In this document: piece by piece, positions 7,631 to 15,498 of the stretch
Numbering within the stretch: position 1 is the first letter of the stretch
Layout: each line of letters opens with the position of its first letter
Source: DATJBC01 sp035515515
Lineage (GTDB): Bacteria > Actinomycetota > Acidimicrobiia > Acidimicrobiales > UBA8190
Assembly (NCBI GenBank): GCA_035515515.1
Contig: DATJBC010000117.1
Location: forward strand, 1-24,004
Direction of reading: 5' to 3'
Length of the DNA: 24,004 bases
Translations under genes and position numbers: made by a program
Notes under the pieces: model-generated
The model's input: only the letters and a program-made list of their open reading frames with translations
The model's database searches: none
Told to the model about the DNA's origin: nothing

Positions 7631-8695
7631 TCAGGGAGCCGGGTCCAGCGGCAGCGGCGCGGGCGCCGGGCCCTCGGGGGACGCCGGGGGCGCCCCCGCC
7701 CCTCCGGCGTCGGCGTGGCCGAAGGAGTCGGCGCGGCGCCGGGCGCGGCGCTCGGGGGCGACCACGGCGTGCACGCGGTCGGCGATGGCCTGCTGGGCCC
7801 CGGCCGGGAGGTAGGCCGAGCGCGCGTAGCGACGCGACAGGTCGCGCTGGAGCTCGGGGTGCACGGTGCGCAGGGCGTCGAGGAAGTGCTCCTTCACGCC
7901 GGCCCGCAGGTGCAGGACGATGGGCGTGACGAACACCGCGCCCGCGTCCAGGCACGCCCGGGACACCTCGGCCAGCTGCTCGGCGGAGTCCGACCAGCCC
8001 GGGATGATCGGCGCCACCAGGACCCCGGTGGGGATGCCGGCCTCGTTGAGCTTGCGGACGGCCTCGACCCGCTGGCGGGGGTGCGGCGTGCCGGGCTCGG
8101 TCTTGCGCCACACGTCCTCGTCGAGCGTGCCGATGGACAGGTTGCACTGCACGTCGGTGTGCGCCGCCGCGTCGACCAGCACGTCGAGGTCGCGCAGGAT
8201 GAGCGTGGACTTGGTCAGGATCGAGAACGGGTTGCGGGCCTCCCCCAGGGCGCTGACGATCCCCCGCGTGAGGTGGTAGCGCCCCTCGGCCCGCTGATAC
8301 GGGTCGGTGTTGGTCCCCATGGCGATGTGCTCCCCGCGCCAGCGCGGCGCGCGCAGCTCGGCCCGGAGCCGCTCCACGGCGTTCACCTTCACCACCAGCT
8401 TGCGCTCGAAGTCCTCGCCGATGCCCAGGCCCAGGTACTCGTGGGTGGGGCGGGCGAAGCAGTACACGCAGGCGTGGCTGCAGCCCCGGTAGGCGTTGAT
8501 GGTGTACCGGAAGGGCATGCGCGAGGCGGCGGGGACGGCGTTGATGACCCGTCGGGCGTTCACGTGCAGGAACTCGAGGCCCCGGTAGGCGCCGATGCCC
8601 CGGTGGCGCTCCACCAGCTCCTCCTCGGCGAAGAGCGTGGGCTGGCCGGCGTCGTCCTCGGCACGGCGCCACCGGAACGCCACGGGCTCGCCCAC
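7631..8695 (-). CDS. Rv2578c-family radical SAM protein (SplB-like annotation)
   Basis: A 354-residue radical SAM protein. The [4Fe-4S] motif GCSHACVYCF carries Cys72, Cys76 and Cys79 (CX3CX2C). The family signature continues with ARPTHEYLG, an EHIAMGTNTDPYQ block and SILTKSTLILRD. It matches the mycobacterial Rv2578c family, sometimes called SplB-like; true spore photoproduct lyase activity is not shown and the substrate is unknown. The C-terminal 40 residues are Pro/Ala-rich and probably disordered. The start is GTG at 8695, or GTG at 8683 (350 residues); no ribosome binding site decides. An SOS box with an embedded -10 lies 13 nt upstream, so it is predicted to be LexA-repressed and DNA-damage-induced. 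I recall Rv2578c being listed among LexA-controlled genes of M. tuberculosis. Confidence 0.9.
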   Translation of the reverse strand: MGEPVAFRWRRAEDDAGQPTLFAEEELVERHRGIGAYRGLEFLHVNARRVINAVPAASRMPFRYTINAYRGCSHACVYCFARPTHEYLGLGIGEDFERKLVVKVNAVERLRAELRAPRWRGEHIAMGTNTDPYQRAEGRYHLTRGIVSALGEARNPFSILTKSTLILRDLDVLVDAAAHTDVQCNLSIGTLDEDVWRKTEPGTPHPRQRVEAVRKLNEAGIPTGVLVAPIIPGWSDSAEQLAEVSRACLDAGAVFVTPIVLHLRAGVKEHFLDALRTVHPELQRDLSRRYARSAYLPAGAQQAIADRVHAVVAPERRARRRADSFGHADAGGAGAPPASPEGPAPAPLPLDPAP

Positions 8696-8707
8696 GGCGC
8701 CATGGTA

Positions 8708-8723
8708 GCGAACATACGTTCGC
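8708..8723 (-). promoter_or_regulatory. LexA-type SOS box overlapping a -10 element
   Basis: The 16-mer GCGAACATACGTTCGC is a perfect inverted repeat with 6-bp arms and a 4-bp spacer. It contains CGAAC-N4-GTTCG, the consensus core of the Gram-positive/actinobacterial LexA operator. Read on the minus strand it includes TATGTT (8716-8711), a TANNNT -10 element that places transcription start near 8703, 8 nt before the GTG at 8695. LexA binding would cover the promoter directly. Confidence 0.8.
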
Positions 8724-8729
8724 CGTGCG

Positions 8730-8754
8730 GCCCGCGGGGGCCCCGGGGGCGGGC
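8730..8754 (-). terminator. GC hairpin directly after the DHA2 permease stop
   Basis: A 25-nt stretch bounded by GCCCGC and GCGGGC with further G/C pairing inside begins at the base after the permease stop codon. It could separate that gene from the SOS-regulated promoter. There is no U-tract, so intrinsic termination is uncertain. Confidence 0.35.
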
Positions 8755-10296
8755 TCAGCCCTCGGGCTCGGCGGCCAGCGCCACGGCGTCGGGGACGCGC
8801 TGGGGCGCGTCGGCGGGCGCGGCCCCCGAGGCGGCGTCGCGCCGCGGCCGCCGGGGGATGCACAGCGCGGGCACCACGGCCAGCGCGCCGATGAGGGCGG
8901 ACACGGCGAGGCCCCGCGAGAACCCCGACGACAGGGCGACGGCGCTGTGGGCGCGCGCCGAGGCGGCTCCCGCGCCCTCGGACAGCAGGGCGTGCGTCCG
9001 GTTGGCGGCGATGGTGGCCAGCGCCGCCAGGGCGCACGACGCCCCCACCTGACGGCTCGTGTTGAGCACGCCCGACGCCAGGCCCGCCTCCGCGGGGGCG
9101 ACCCCGGCGGTGGCCGCGAAGGCCAGCGGGGTGAGGGCCAGGCCCATCCCGAAGGTGGCCATGTCGGCGCCGCCGAACACCGACGTCCAGTACCCGCCGT
9201 GGGCCGAGAGGCGAGACAGCCACCACAGCCCCGCCGCGCTGCACACGATCCCGGTCACGAGGGGCACGCGCGGCCCCAGCCGGGTGATGAGCCGCGAGCT
9301 GATCTGGGCACCCACGGCGATGGCCACCGTCTGGGGCAGGAAGCCGAGACCGGTGACGAGGGGCGAGAAGCGCAACACGTCCTGCATGTAGAGCGAGACG
9401 AAGAACCACATCGAGAACATCGCCCCGCCCACGAGCAGCATGGCGACGTTGGAGGCGGACAGCGCCCGCGACCGGAAGAGGCGGAAGGGCACGAGCGGGG
9501 CGCGCGCCTTGGCCTCGATGGCCACGAACACGAGCAACAGGGCCCCGGCCACGACGAGCGGGATCACGGTGGCCGGCGCCGCCCAGGCGTGGGTGTCGGT
9601 GCCCGCCACGGCGTACACGAGCGCCACGAGCGCCCCGGTGACCACCACGGCCCCCGGCACGTCGAGGGCGCGCCGGGGGCTGTCGGCCCGGGTCTCCACC
9701 AGCACCACGCGCGCCGCCACCAGGGCCGCCAGCGCCACGGGGATGTTGATGTAGAAGACCCAGCGCCAGCTGAGCAGGTCGGTGAGGATGCCGCCCAGGA
9801 GGGCGCCCGAGGCCCCGCCCACCGCCGCCATGGCGCTCCAGATGCCCAGCGCCCGTGCCCGCTCGGCGGGCGTCTGGAACGTCACGGTGAGGATCGTCAG
9901 GGTGGCCGGGGAGAGCACTGCCGCCCCCAGGCCCTGCAGGGCGCGCGCCCCGACGAGCATGCCCTGGTCCTGGGCGACCCCGCACACCAGGCTGGCCCCG
10001 GCGAACAGCACCAGGCCGGCCATGAAGATGCGGCGTCGTCCGAAGAGGTCCGCGGCCCGGCCCCCCAGCAACAAGAAGCCCCCGAAGGCGAGCGCATAGG
10101 CGTTCACCACCCACTGGAGCCCGCCGGTGCTGAAGCCGAGGTCGCGCTGCATCGACGGCAGGGCCACGTTCACGATGGACAGGTCCAGCACCACCATGAA
10201 CTGCCCGACGCACACGAGGGCCAGGACCATCCCGGGGTGCGAGGACACCCGGGCGCGGCCGGTGCGGCCCGCTGCGCCCGGGGAAGAGCCCTGCAT
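8755..10296 (-). CDS. MFS drug-efflux permease, DHA2 (EmrB/QacA) family, 14 TM
   Basis: A 513-residue inner-membrane proton antiporter of the 14-helix DHA2 group. It shows LDLSIVNVALPSM in TM1 (motif D1), motif A GGRAADLFGRRRIF between TM2 and TM3, RALQGLGAAVLSPATL in TM4 (motif B), the antiporter motif C region GGASGALLGGIL in TM5, and WRWVFYINIPV typical of EmrB/QacA. The C-terminal 40 residues are Ala/Pro-rich and cytosolic. The substrate cannot be predicted. The frame also allows a GTG at 10323 (522 residues); I prefer the ATG at 10296 because TM1 already follows about 25 residues later, but neither has a clear ribosome binding site. It is divergent from the flavodoxin-like gene with an 83-bp gap, and no TetR/MarR regulator is adjacent. 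Confidence 0.92.
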   Translation of the reverse strand: MQGSSPGAAGRTGRARVSSHPGMVLALVCVGQFMVVLDLSIVNVALPSMQRDLGFSTGGLQWVVNAYALAFGGFLLLGGRAADLFGRRRIFMAGLVLFAGASLVCGVAQDQGMLVGARALQGLGAAVLSPATLTILTVTFQTPAERARALGIWSAMAAVGGASGALLGGILTDLLSWRWVFYINIPVALAALVAARVVLVETRADSPRRALDVPGAVVVTGALVALVYAVAGTDTHAWAAPATVIPLVVAGALLLVFVAIEAKARAPLVPFRLFRSRALSASNVAMLLVGGAMFSMWFFVSLYMQDVLRFSPLVTGLGFLPQTVAIAVGAQISSRLITRLGPRVPLVTGIVCSAAGLWWLSRLSAHGGYWTSVFGGADMATFGMGLALTPLAFAATAGVAPAEAGLASGVLNTSRQVGASCALAALATIAANRTHALLSEGAGAASARAHSAVALSSGFSRGLAVSALIGALAVVPALCIPRRPRRDAASGAAPADAPQRVPDAVALAAEPEG

Positions 10297-10366
10297 CCAC
10301 CGATGATGCCATGCCCGGCGCACGGCCCCGGACCGACGTTTCCCGTCCTCTCCCGGGCAGCCTCTC

Positions 10367-10372
10367 TACCAT
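10367..10372 (+). promoter_or_regulatory. -10 element for leaderless flavodoxin-like mRNA
   Basis: TACCAT ends 7 nt before the GTG at 10380, the spacing expected if transcription begins at the start codon. It also helps choose that GTG over the in-frame ATG at 10311. No -35 hexamer is evident. Confidence 0.45.
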
Positions 10373-10379
10373 CGCGTGG

Positions 10380-10889
10380 GTGGAGCCGGGCGACCGTGGC
10401 CGACCGGCGCGCCAGCCGTCACCGGAGCCGTCGCGCCACCTGCTGGTCGTGACGCACTCGCGCGGCGGCTCCACCGCCACCCTGTACGACGCCGCCGTGG
10501 CGGCGGCTCGGTCGGTGCCCGCCGATCTCGCCGTCCGGGCCAAGGGGGCCTTCGACGCGGGGCCCGACGACGTGTCGTGGGCCGACGGCGTGTTGCTGGC
10601 CACCCCCGCCCACTTCGGCTACATGTCGGGCGCCCTGAAGGACTTCTTCGAGCGCGTCTACTACCCGTGCCTCGACCACACGGTGGGGCTCCCCTTCGCC
10701 CTCATCGTGAAGGGCGACACCGACGTCGACGGGGCGCGCGCCAGCGTGGAGCGCATCACCACCGGGTTGCGGTGGCGCCGGGTCCTGCCGCCGCTGCTCG
10801 TCGTCGGGGAGCTGCGCCCCCAGGACCTCGAGGACGCCGCCGAGCTGGGGGCCACCCTGGCGGCGGGGGTGGCCGAGGGCCTCTTCTGA
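10380..10889 (+). CDS. flavodoxin-like / NAD(P)H-dependent FMN reductase-type protein
   Basis: A 169-residue cytoplasmic protein with a flavodoxin fold. The first strand ends in LLVVTHSRGGSTATL, a phosphate-binding loop for FMN (S-x-G-x-T type). A second FMN loop is TPAHFGYMSGALKDFFER, close to the TPxYxGxxSGxlKxFlDR signature of flavodoxin/WrbA-like reductases. PFALIVKGDTD forms the next strand. It lacks a membrane anchor and is likely an electron carrier or quinone/nitro reductase; the substrate is unknown. The start is GTG at 10380, supported by the -10 element; the in-frame ATG at 10311 would add an unstructured 23 residues and overlap the promoter. It is transcribed away from the DHA2 permease and ends 13 bp before a convergent gene. 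Confidence 0.82.
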   Translation: MEPGDRGRPARQPSPEPSRHLLVVTHSRGGSTATLYDAAVAAARSVPADLAVRAKGAFDAGPDDVSWADGVLLATPAHFGYMSGALKDFFERVYYPCLDHTVGLPFALIVKGDTDVDGARASVERITTGLRWRRVLPPLLVVGELRPQDLEDAAELGATLAAGVAEGLF

Positions 10890-10902
10890 CGGTGCCGGGC
10901 CG

Positions 10903-12870
10903 CTAGTGCGGGGCGATGTCGATGACCGCCAGGGAGCCGACGGCGTTCACCGTGGAGGCGCGGTGGCGCTCGAGGGCGGTGACGAAGGCGCTCCAGTCGA
11001 TGAAGTACGGGGCCCAGGCGCGGTAGTTGTAGTTGGCCGAGCGCAGGTCGTGCTGCCAGGTCACCACCTGGTAGAGGCCCAGGTCGCTCGACGCCGACAC
11101 CGCGATGTAGCCGAAGCCCTGGGCGCGCAGGTAGCGGAGCTTGGCCTCGGTGCCCGTGAAGAACGGCATGTGGGGCGGGGGCGACACGCTGCCCGCCACG
11201 TCCAGGGTGGCGAAGCTGAACTTCGAGACGTCGAGCAGCGAGGGCTGGTCGACGGCGGCGAGCACCTTGGCGCCCGCCGGGATGGCCGCGTTCAGCTCCC
11301 GGTACTCGCCGCGCAGGGCCGCGTAGCGGTCGGCGAAGCCCGTCGTGCCCGCCAGCACGTGCACGGCGCGACGGGTGTCGCTCACCACGCTGCTCCCGGC
11401 GCGCCCGGGGGGGACGTCGAAGACGAGGAGGACGCTGGCCACGAGGGCCGCGCCCGCCACGGCCCCCGGCGCCAGCCGGGTCCATGGGACGGGCGCGCCG
11501 GGAGCGAGCAGACGGCGCAGCTCGGCGCCGAGCGACGGCGCGCCGGGCGCGCGCCGCGGCCACAGGGCGTCGATCACGAGGAGGCCGCAGGCGAGGGAGC
11601 TGGGCGCCGCGAAGCGGTCGATCTCGAGGGGGGCGAAGCCCGACAGCGCCACGCTGTACAGCGCCAGCTGCGCCAGGCAGCCGAGCCCGGCCGCCACGAG
11701 CACCACGGCGGTGACCGGCCGTCGCCGGCGCGCCCCGAGCAGGGCGGCCCCCACCACCACGGCGGCGGCGGCCACCAGGCCGACGTGGTACCCCTCGACG
11801 GCCGCCCACAGGCGGCTCAGGTAGGTGTGCACCCCGGCGCGCAGCGGGTTGGGGCCCACCGGGAACCCGGGGTTGTCGTTCCCGGACACGAGCGGGAACA
11901 GCGGCGAGCCCGACGAGCGGTCCATGGCCAGCGCCCACCCCACCGACGACGCCACGGCGGTGCCCGCGCACCACGCCAGCGTGCGCCACGGCCGGCGGCC
12001 GGCCACCAGGATCACCGCCACGGCGGCCAGGGCGACGGGGACGAGGAAGTAGAAGCGCAGGGCGAGCACGCCGCCCAGGAGGAGGCCGACGCAGGCGGCC
12101 ACGAACCGGTCGTCGTCGTCCGTGGCCGATCGCAGCCGGCACAGCAGCTGGTAGGCGCCGAGGGACAAGGCGGCGGCCGAGAAGACCGGGCTCAGGTTCT
12201 GCAGGGGCCCGCTGCCCGCGCCCACGAGGACGCCGGCGCCGACGACGAACGCGCCCAGCGCCCACCATCGCCGCTGCAGCGTGCGCACGGCCACCAGGGC
12301 GAGGAGGAGCGCGGCGAAGGTCCACTCGAAGCCGCGCACCGCCGAGTTGCCCGAGACGTTCAAGAACAGCGACTGGTAGAGCGTCGAGCCTCCGTACGCG
12401 GTCAGGCGCCGCGTGCTGAACGGGTCGATGAGCCCGCCGGTGTCGAGCAGGCGCCGGGCGAGGTAGATGTAGCCCGCGTCGTCGTCGTTGCGGTTGTAGT
12501 ACGGGACGCCGATGGCGATGCCCAGGGACACGAGCACGAGCAGCGCGCCCAGCGCGACGCCCAGCGCGGCACCGGCCGCCTGCCAGGCCGTGAGGCTCCG
12601 CAGGCGCGCCCCCAGGTTCGCCACCTGGCGGCGCCCGTGCCCGAGCAACAGCACGACCCCCAGGACGTGCCAGGCGACGAGGACGTCGAAGCGCCCCGTG
12701 TCGGCGGCGACGAGCACCCCGCCCACCGCCAGGAACAGCGCCACCCCGAGGAGGATCTGCAGGGGCACCTCCAGGCGGGCCTGCTGGCGCGACGCCACGC
12801 GGGTGCGCACCGCAGCCGTGACGAGCGCCGCCCCCCACCCCCAGGAGCCCAGCACGAGCAGGGCCACCAA
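10903..12870 (-). CDS. large polytopic membrane protein, GT-C-like, function unknown
   Basis: A 655-residue protein with about a dozen hydrophobic helices over residues 1-490 and a soluble C-terminal domain of about 150 residues, probably outside the membrane. After the fourth helix comes PYYNRNDDDAGYIYLARRLL (Asp129-131), then DPFSTRRL and YGGSTLYQS. An acidic motif in the first extracytoplasmic loop is what lipid-sugar-dependent GT-C glycosyltransferases show, so a transferase role is inferred. I do not recognise a characterised family. The start shown is TTG at 12870; GTG at 12867 is possible. A strong GGAGGAGG (12909-12902) is 4 nt before an in-frame ATC at 12897, which would add IAASAKFLG, so the true start may be non-canonical. 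It follows the 161-residue hypothetical gene by about 70-95 bp. Confidence 0.75.
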   Translation of the reverse strand: MVALLVLGSWGWGAALVTAAVRTRVASRQQARLEVPLQILLGVALFLAVGGVLVAADTGRFDVLVAWHVLGVVLLLGHGRRQVANLGARLRSLTAWQAAGAALGVALGALLVLVSLGIAIGVPYYNRNDDDAGYIYLARRLLDTGGLIDPFSTRRLTAYGGSTLYQSLFLNVSGNSAVRGFEWTFAALLLALVAVRTLQRRWWALGAFVVGAGVLVGAGSGPLQNLSPVFSAAALSLGAYQLLCRLRSATDDDDRFVAACVGLLLGGVLALRFYFLVPVALAAVAVILVAGRRPWRTLAWCAGTAVASSVGWALAMDRSSGSPLFPLVSGNDNPGFPVGPNPLRAGVHTYLSRLWAAVEGYHVGLVAAAAVVVGAALLGARRRRPVTAVVLVAAGLGCLAQLALYSVALSGFAPLEIDRFAAPSSLACGLLVIDALWPRRAPGAPSLGAELRRLLAPGAPVPWTRLAPGAVAGAALVASVLLVFDVPPGRAGSSVVSDTRRAVHVLAGTTGFADRYAALRGEYRELNAAIPAGAKVLAAVDQPSLLDVSKFSFATLDVAGSVSPPPHMPFFTGTEAKLRYLRAQGFGYIAVSASSDLGLYQVVTWQHDLRSANYNYRAWAPYFIDWSAFVTALERHRASTVNAVGSLAVIDIAPH

Positions 12871-12931
12871 TCCGAGGAACTTCGCCGACGCCGCGATCGG
12901 GCCTCCTCCGCGCGCAACTGAGCCGGCCCCG

Positions 12932-12937
12932 ACTGTA
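12932..12937 (-). promoter_or_regulatory. candidate -10 element of the large membrane-protein gene
   Basis: TACAGT fits TANNNT and lies upstream of GGAGGAGG (12909-12902). A transcript starting about 7 nt downstream would carry this ribosome binding site in a short leader. No -35 is recognised. Confidence 0.3.
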
Positions 12938-12963
12938 GCGACGCGGGCCGGCCGGCCCCGGGG

Positions 12964-13449
12964 CTACGCGGGCCGATGGACCTCGGCCTGCCACGCCCCG
13001 GTCAGGCGCACCGTGCTCAGCAGGATCCCCGCGTCGAGGACCCACCGGAGGACGGCCTCGTGGGTGTCGGCGGGCGACGGCTCGACCACCAGGCCGCGCC
13101 GGGGGTGGTCCTGCACGACCGCCCACCCCTCGGGGAGGGGGCCGAGCTCGTCCCGCAGGCGGGCGAGCACGCGGGTGCCCGCGCCGTGCTGGATGCCGAT
13201 CTGATCGGGTTGCACGCCGTGGCGGGCGTGCTTGCCCGCCACCCACGTGCAGGTGGGGACGTCGTGCACGGCGCCCGCCAGCAACAGCGTGGACAGGCCC
13301 CCGCGCGGCGGCGGCTCGTCGTCGGGGTCCGACTCGGGCAGGAGGTTGATCCAGCCCTCGTGGCGCGCCGCCAGCTCGTCCATGACGGCCACCACCGCCT
13401 CCTCGTGGCCCACCGAGAACTCGATGCGCGCCGGGGTCCGCCGTACCAC
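12964..13449 (-). CDS. conserved hypothetical protein, 161 residues
   Basis: I do not recognise this gene. From the GTG at 13449 it encodes a soluble protein of 161 residues without signal peptide or membrane segments. It has an acidic central loop (PESDPDDEPPP), then a hydrophobic strand-turn segment (STLLLAGAVHDVPTCTWVAG) and a C-terminal alpha/beta part (GWAVVQDHPRRGLVVEPSP, then ADTHEAVLRWVLDAG). The clean GC3 pattern and mixed amino acid make-up show that it is coding, whereas the long frame extending it upstream is a shadow of the nitroreductase. It starts 23 bp after the nitroreductase stop, so the two are probably co-transcribed. Confidence 0.72.
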   Translation of the reverse strand: MVRRTPARIEFSVGHEEAVVAVMDELAARHEGWINLLPESDPDDEPPPRGGLSTLLLAGAVHDVPTCTWVAGKHARHGVQPDQIGIQHGAGTRVLARLRDELGPLPEGWAVVQDHPRRGLVVEPSPADTHEAVLRWVLDAGILLSTVRLTGAWQAEVHRPA

Positions 13450-13472
13450 GTCGTGCGCCCCGCCCGGGCCCC

Positions 13473-14162
13473 TCAGCCCGGTCCCGACAGGGCGGGGCCG
13501 TCGAAGGCGTCGACGGTGGTGAACTCCTCCACCGGCGCCCGGCGCAGGCGGGTGGCCCGGCGGGCGGGCCGGCCCAGGGCGACGAGGGCGGCCACCACCA
13601 TGTGGTCGGGCACGCCCAACAGTGCCTGCACCTCGGCCTCGTGGCGCACGACCATGGTGGTGAGCACGCCCCCCAGGCCCTCGGCGCGCGCCGCCAGGAG
13701 GATGCTCCACACGAAGGGGTACACCGACGCCCCCCCGACCAGGGTGTAGTGCCCGGCGTCGCGGTCCACCGTGGCCAGACGGCGGAGGTCGGCCAGCACG
13801 AGCAGGAGGGCGGGCACCTCGTCGAGGTGCTCGGCGAACCCCCCGCCCCCGGGGCCCGGAGCCATGGCCGAGGCGCCGTCGATGGCGCGGCGCTCGGCCT
13901 CGGCGTCGGTGATCGGGGCCCAGGGGACGAGGCCCGCCGCGCCCTGGGCCAGGTACTCGTACCAGCCGGGGAGGTAGAGGTCCCGCAGGCGCTGCTTCTT
14001 GGCCCGGTCGCGGACGACGACGACCCGCCACGCCTGTCGGTTGCCCCCGTTGGGGGCGAAGCGCGCCGTGTCGAGGATCCTGTGCACCACGGCGTCGGGG
14101 ACGTCCTCGGGCTCGAACTCGCGCACGGCGCCGGTGCTGCGCAGGGTGTCGACCAGCTCCAT
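13473..14162 (-). CDS. nitroreductase family protein (FMN-dependent)
   Basis: A 229-residue FMN oxidoreductase. The N-terminal signature RSTGAVREFEPEDVPDAV followed by ILDTARFAPNGGNRQAWRVV is the nitroreductase FMN phosphate-binding region (R-S-x-R-x-F and A-P-(S/N)-x-x-N-x-Q). A middle insertion (ITDAEAERRAIDG) precedes the dimer helix, and the GLGGVLTTM motif near residue 165 is the second FMN contact. Such enzymes reduce nitro compounds, quinones or enones with NAD(P)H; the physiological substrate is unknown. The ATG at 14162 has AGGAG six bases upstream. It heads a unit with the 161-residue hypothetical gene. Confidence 0.9.
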   Translation of the reverse strand: MELVDTLRSTGAVREFEPEDVPDAVVHRILDTARFAPNGGNRQAWRVVVVRDRAKKQRLRDLYLPGWYEYLAQGAAGLVPWAPITDAEAERRAIDGASAMAPGPGGGGFAEHLDEVPALLLVLADLRRLATVDRDAGHYTLVGGASVYPFVWSILLAARAEGLGGVLTTMVVRHEAEVQALLGVPDHMVVAALVALGRPARRATRLRRAPVEEFTTVDAFDGPALSGPG

Positions 14163-14205
14163 GGGCGCTCCTGGGACCAGGCGGGGTGGCCAAGCGGACG
14201 GGCCG

Positions 14206-14211
14206 ACGCTA
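14206..14211 (-). promoter_or_regulatory. candidate -10 of nitroreductase gene, overlapping MFS stop codon
   Basis: TAGCGT matches TANNNT; its first three bases are the TAG stop of the upstream MFS gene. A transcript would have a leader of about 35-40 nt containing AGGAG. No -35 is visible, so confidence is low. Confidence 0.25.
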
Positions 14212-15498
14212 CCCGTCCCCCCCGGCGGGCGCGGGCCCCGGCCACAGGTCCTCGGGCTCGCGCCCGCGCGTCTCGGGGAGGAGGGCGAACAGGGCCGTGG
14301 CCGCCAACACGGGGAGGAAGGTCAGCGTGGCGCCGAAGGCGAAGCGGTTGCCCACGTCGGCGACGGTGCCGAAGACGACGAGCCCCACCACCGCCCCCGC
14401 CACGCTGGCGAGCACGTTCCAGCCCGCCACCGAGGCGCGCACCGCCGTGGGGAACAGCTCGTTGGCGAGCGCGCCGGCGGCGGGCGCGAAGATGGCCGCC
14501 GACAGCACGGCGATCTCGTAGCCCGCCAGCAGCGCGGGCCGCGACCCGCTGTAGGCCAGGATGCCGGTGAGCGCCATGGCGGCCATGGCCACGGCGGCGG
14601 TGGGCCGGCGCCCCACCCGGTCGGCCAGCACCCGGCCCAGGAGCAGGCCCGCCACGCCGAACACCGAGGCCACCACGACCATGAGCGCCGTCTCGTCTCC
14701 CGACATGCGCAGGACGTTGCGGGCGTACACGAAGATGAAGCTGTTGGCCGGCCCGGTGACGACGGCCACGGCGAAGGCCAAGGAGCTCACCACCACCAGG
14801 CGCCTCCGGTAGCGCGGCCCGATGGCCCCCAGCACCGGGACACCGCGCTCGGCGGGGAGCTCGGTACTGAAGCGGGCCGGCTCGTGCAGGCGCCGCCGGA
14901 TGAGGCTCACCATGGCGAGCGGCAGCACGGCCAGGGCGAAGACGCCCCGGAAGGTGAGCACCGACTGGGCGGTGCCGTCGATGACGGCGATGAGCCCCGA
15001 CCCCACCGCGTAGCCCGCGGCGATGAGGGCGATGGCCTTGGCCCGCTCGGTGGTGCTCGTCTCCTCGGCCGCGCACACCTGGGCGACGGCGCTGGTGGCG
15101 CTCAGCAGCGGGCGGCCGAGGGCGAAGATCACGACGAACCACCAGTAGCCGGGGCTCGTGGCGGCGGCCACCGTGAACACGAGGCCCACGGCGCAGCTGC
15201 CCAGCAGCACGGGCCGGCGCCCCACCCGGTCGGCCAGGCTCGTGAGCGGCAGCCCGCCGGCGGAGGCGAGGCGCAAGATGGCCAGGCCCACGCCGAGCTC
15301 GGTGCCCGACAGCCCGGCCTGCGAGGCGATGGTGTCGCCGTGGACCACCCGGCCGAAATGGCGGGCCACGTCGCCGAGGGCGGCCACCGCGCCGAATTGG
15401 CCGAACCCCGACGCCAGCGCCATGAGCGCCAGGGTGACCACCACCGGGTCCCGCCACGAGCGCAGGGCGAAGTCGGGGCGCGCCCGGGGCCCGCTCAC
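14209..15498 (-). CDS. MFS transporter, 12 TM
   Basis: A 429-residue major facilitator permease. Two copies of motif A mark its two six-helix halves: SLADRVGRRPVLLG (about residues 65-78) and VLADRVGRRPTAAV near residue 305. There is a short loop with RRRLHEPARF between the halves and a FALLPETRGREPEDLW end, as in sugar- or metabolite-type MFS porters (PETRGR after TM12). The substrate is not predictable. The start is GTG at 15498, preceded by GGGGGGAACC and overlapping the TGA of a 76-codon frame upstream (GTGA). The frame itself is open further upstream, but that part lacks hydrophobic or family-like sequence. Confidence 0.9.
   Translation of the reverse strand: MSGPRARPDFALRSWRDPVVVTLALMALASGFGQFGAVAALGDVARHFGRVVHGDTIASQAGLSGTELGVGLAILRLASAGGLPLTSLADRVGRRPVLLGSCAVGLVFTVAAATSPGYWWFVVIFALGRPLLSATSAVAQVCAAEETSTTERAKAIALIAAGYAVGSGLIAVIDGTAQSVLTFRGVFALAVLPLAMVSLIRRRLHEPARFSTELPAERGVPVLGAIGPRYRRRLVVVSSLAFAVAVVTGPANSFIFVYARNVLRMSGDETALMVVVASVFGVAGLLLGRVLADRVGRRPTAAVAMAAMALTGILAYSGSRPALLAGYEIAVLSAAIFAPAAGALANELFPTAVRASVAGWNVLASVAGAVVGLVVFGTVADVGNRFAFGATLTFLPVLAATALFALLPETRGREPEDLWPGPAPAGGDG

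Noticed and set aside
7631..10603. Apparent 990-residue fusion of an MFS-like part with the radical SAM protein
   Set aside because: The upstream two thirds is an out-of-frame shadow of the DHA2 permease. Only the part from GTG 8695 is homologous to radical SAM proteins, and the SOS promoter lies at that junction.
10661..15457. 1598-codon open frame on the minus strand
   Set aside because: It runs through the nitroreductase, hypothetical and membrane-protein genes in another frame, and its content is Arg/Gly/Ala/Pro-rich without domains.
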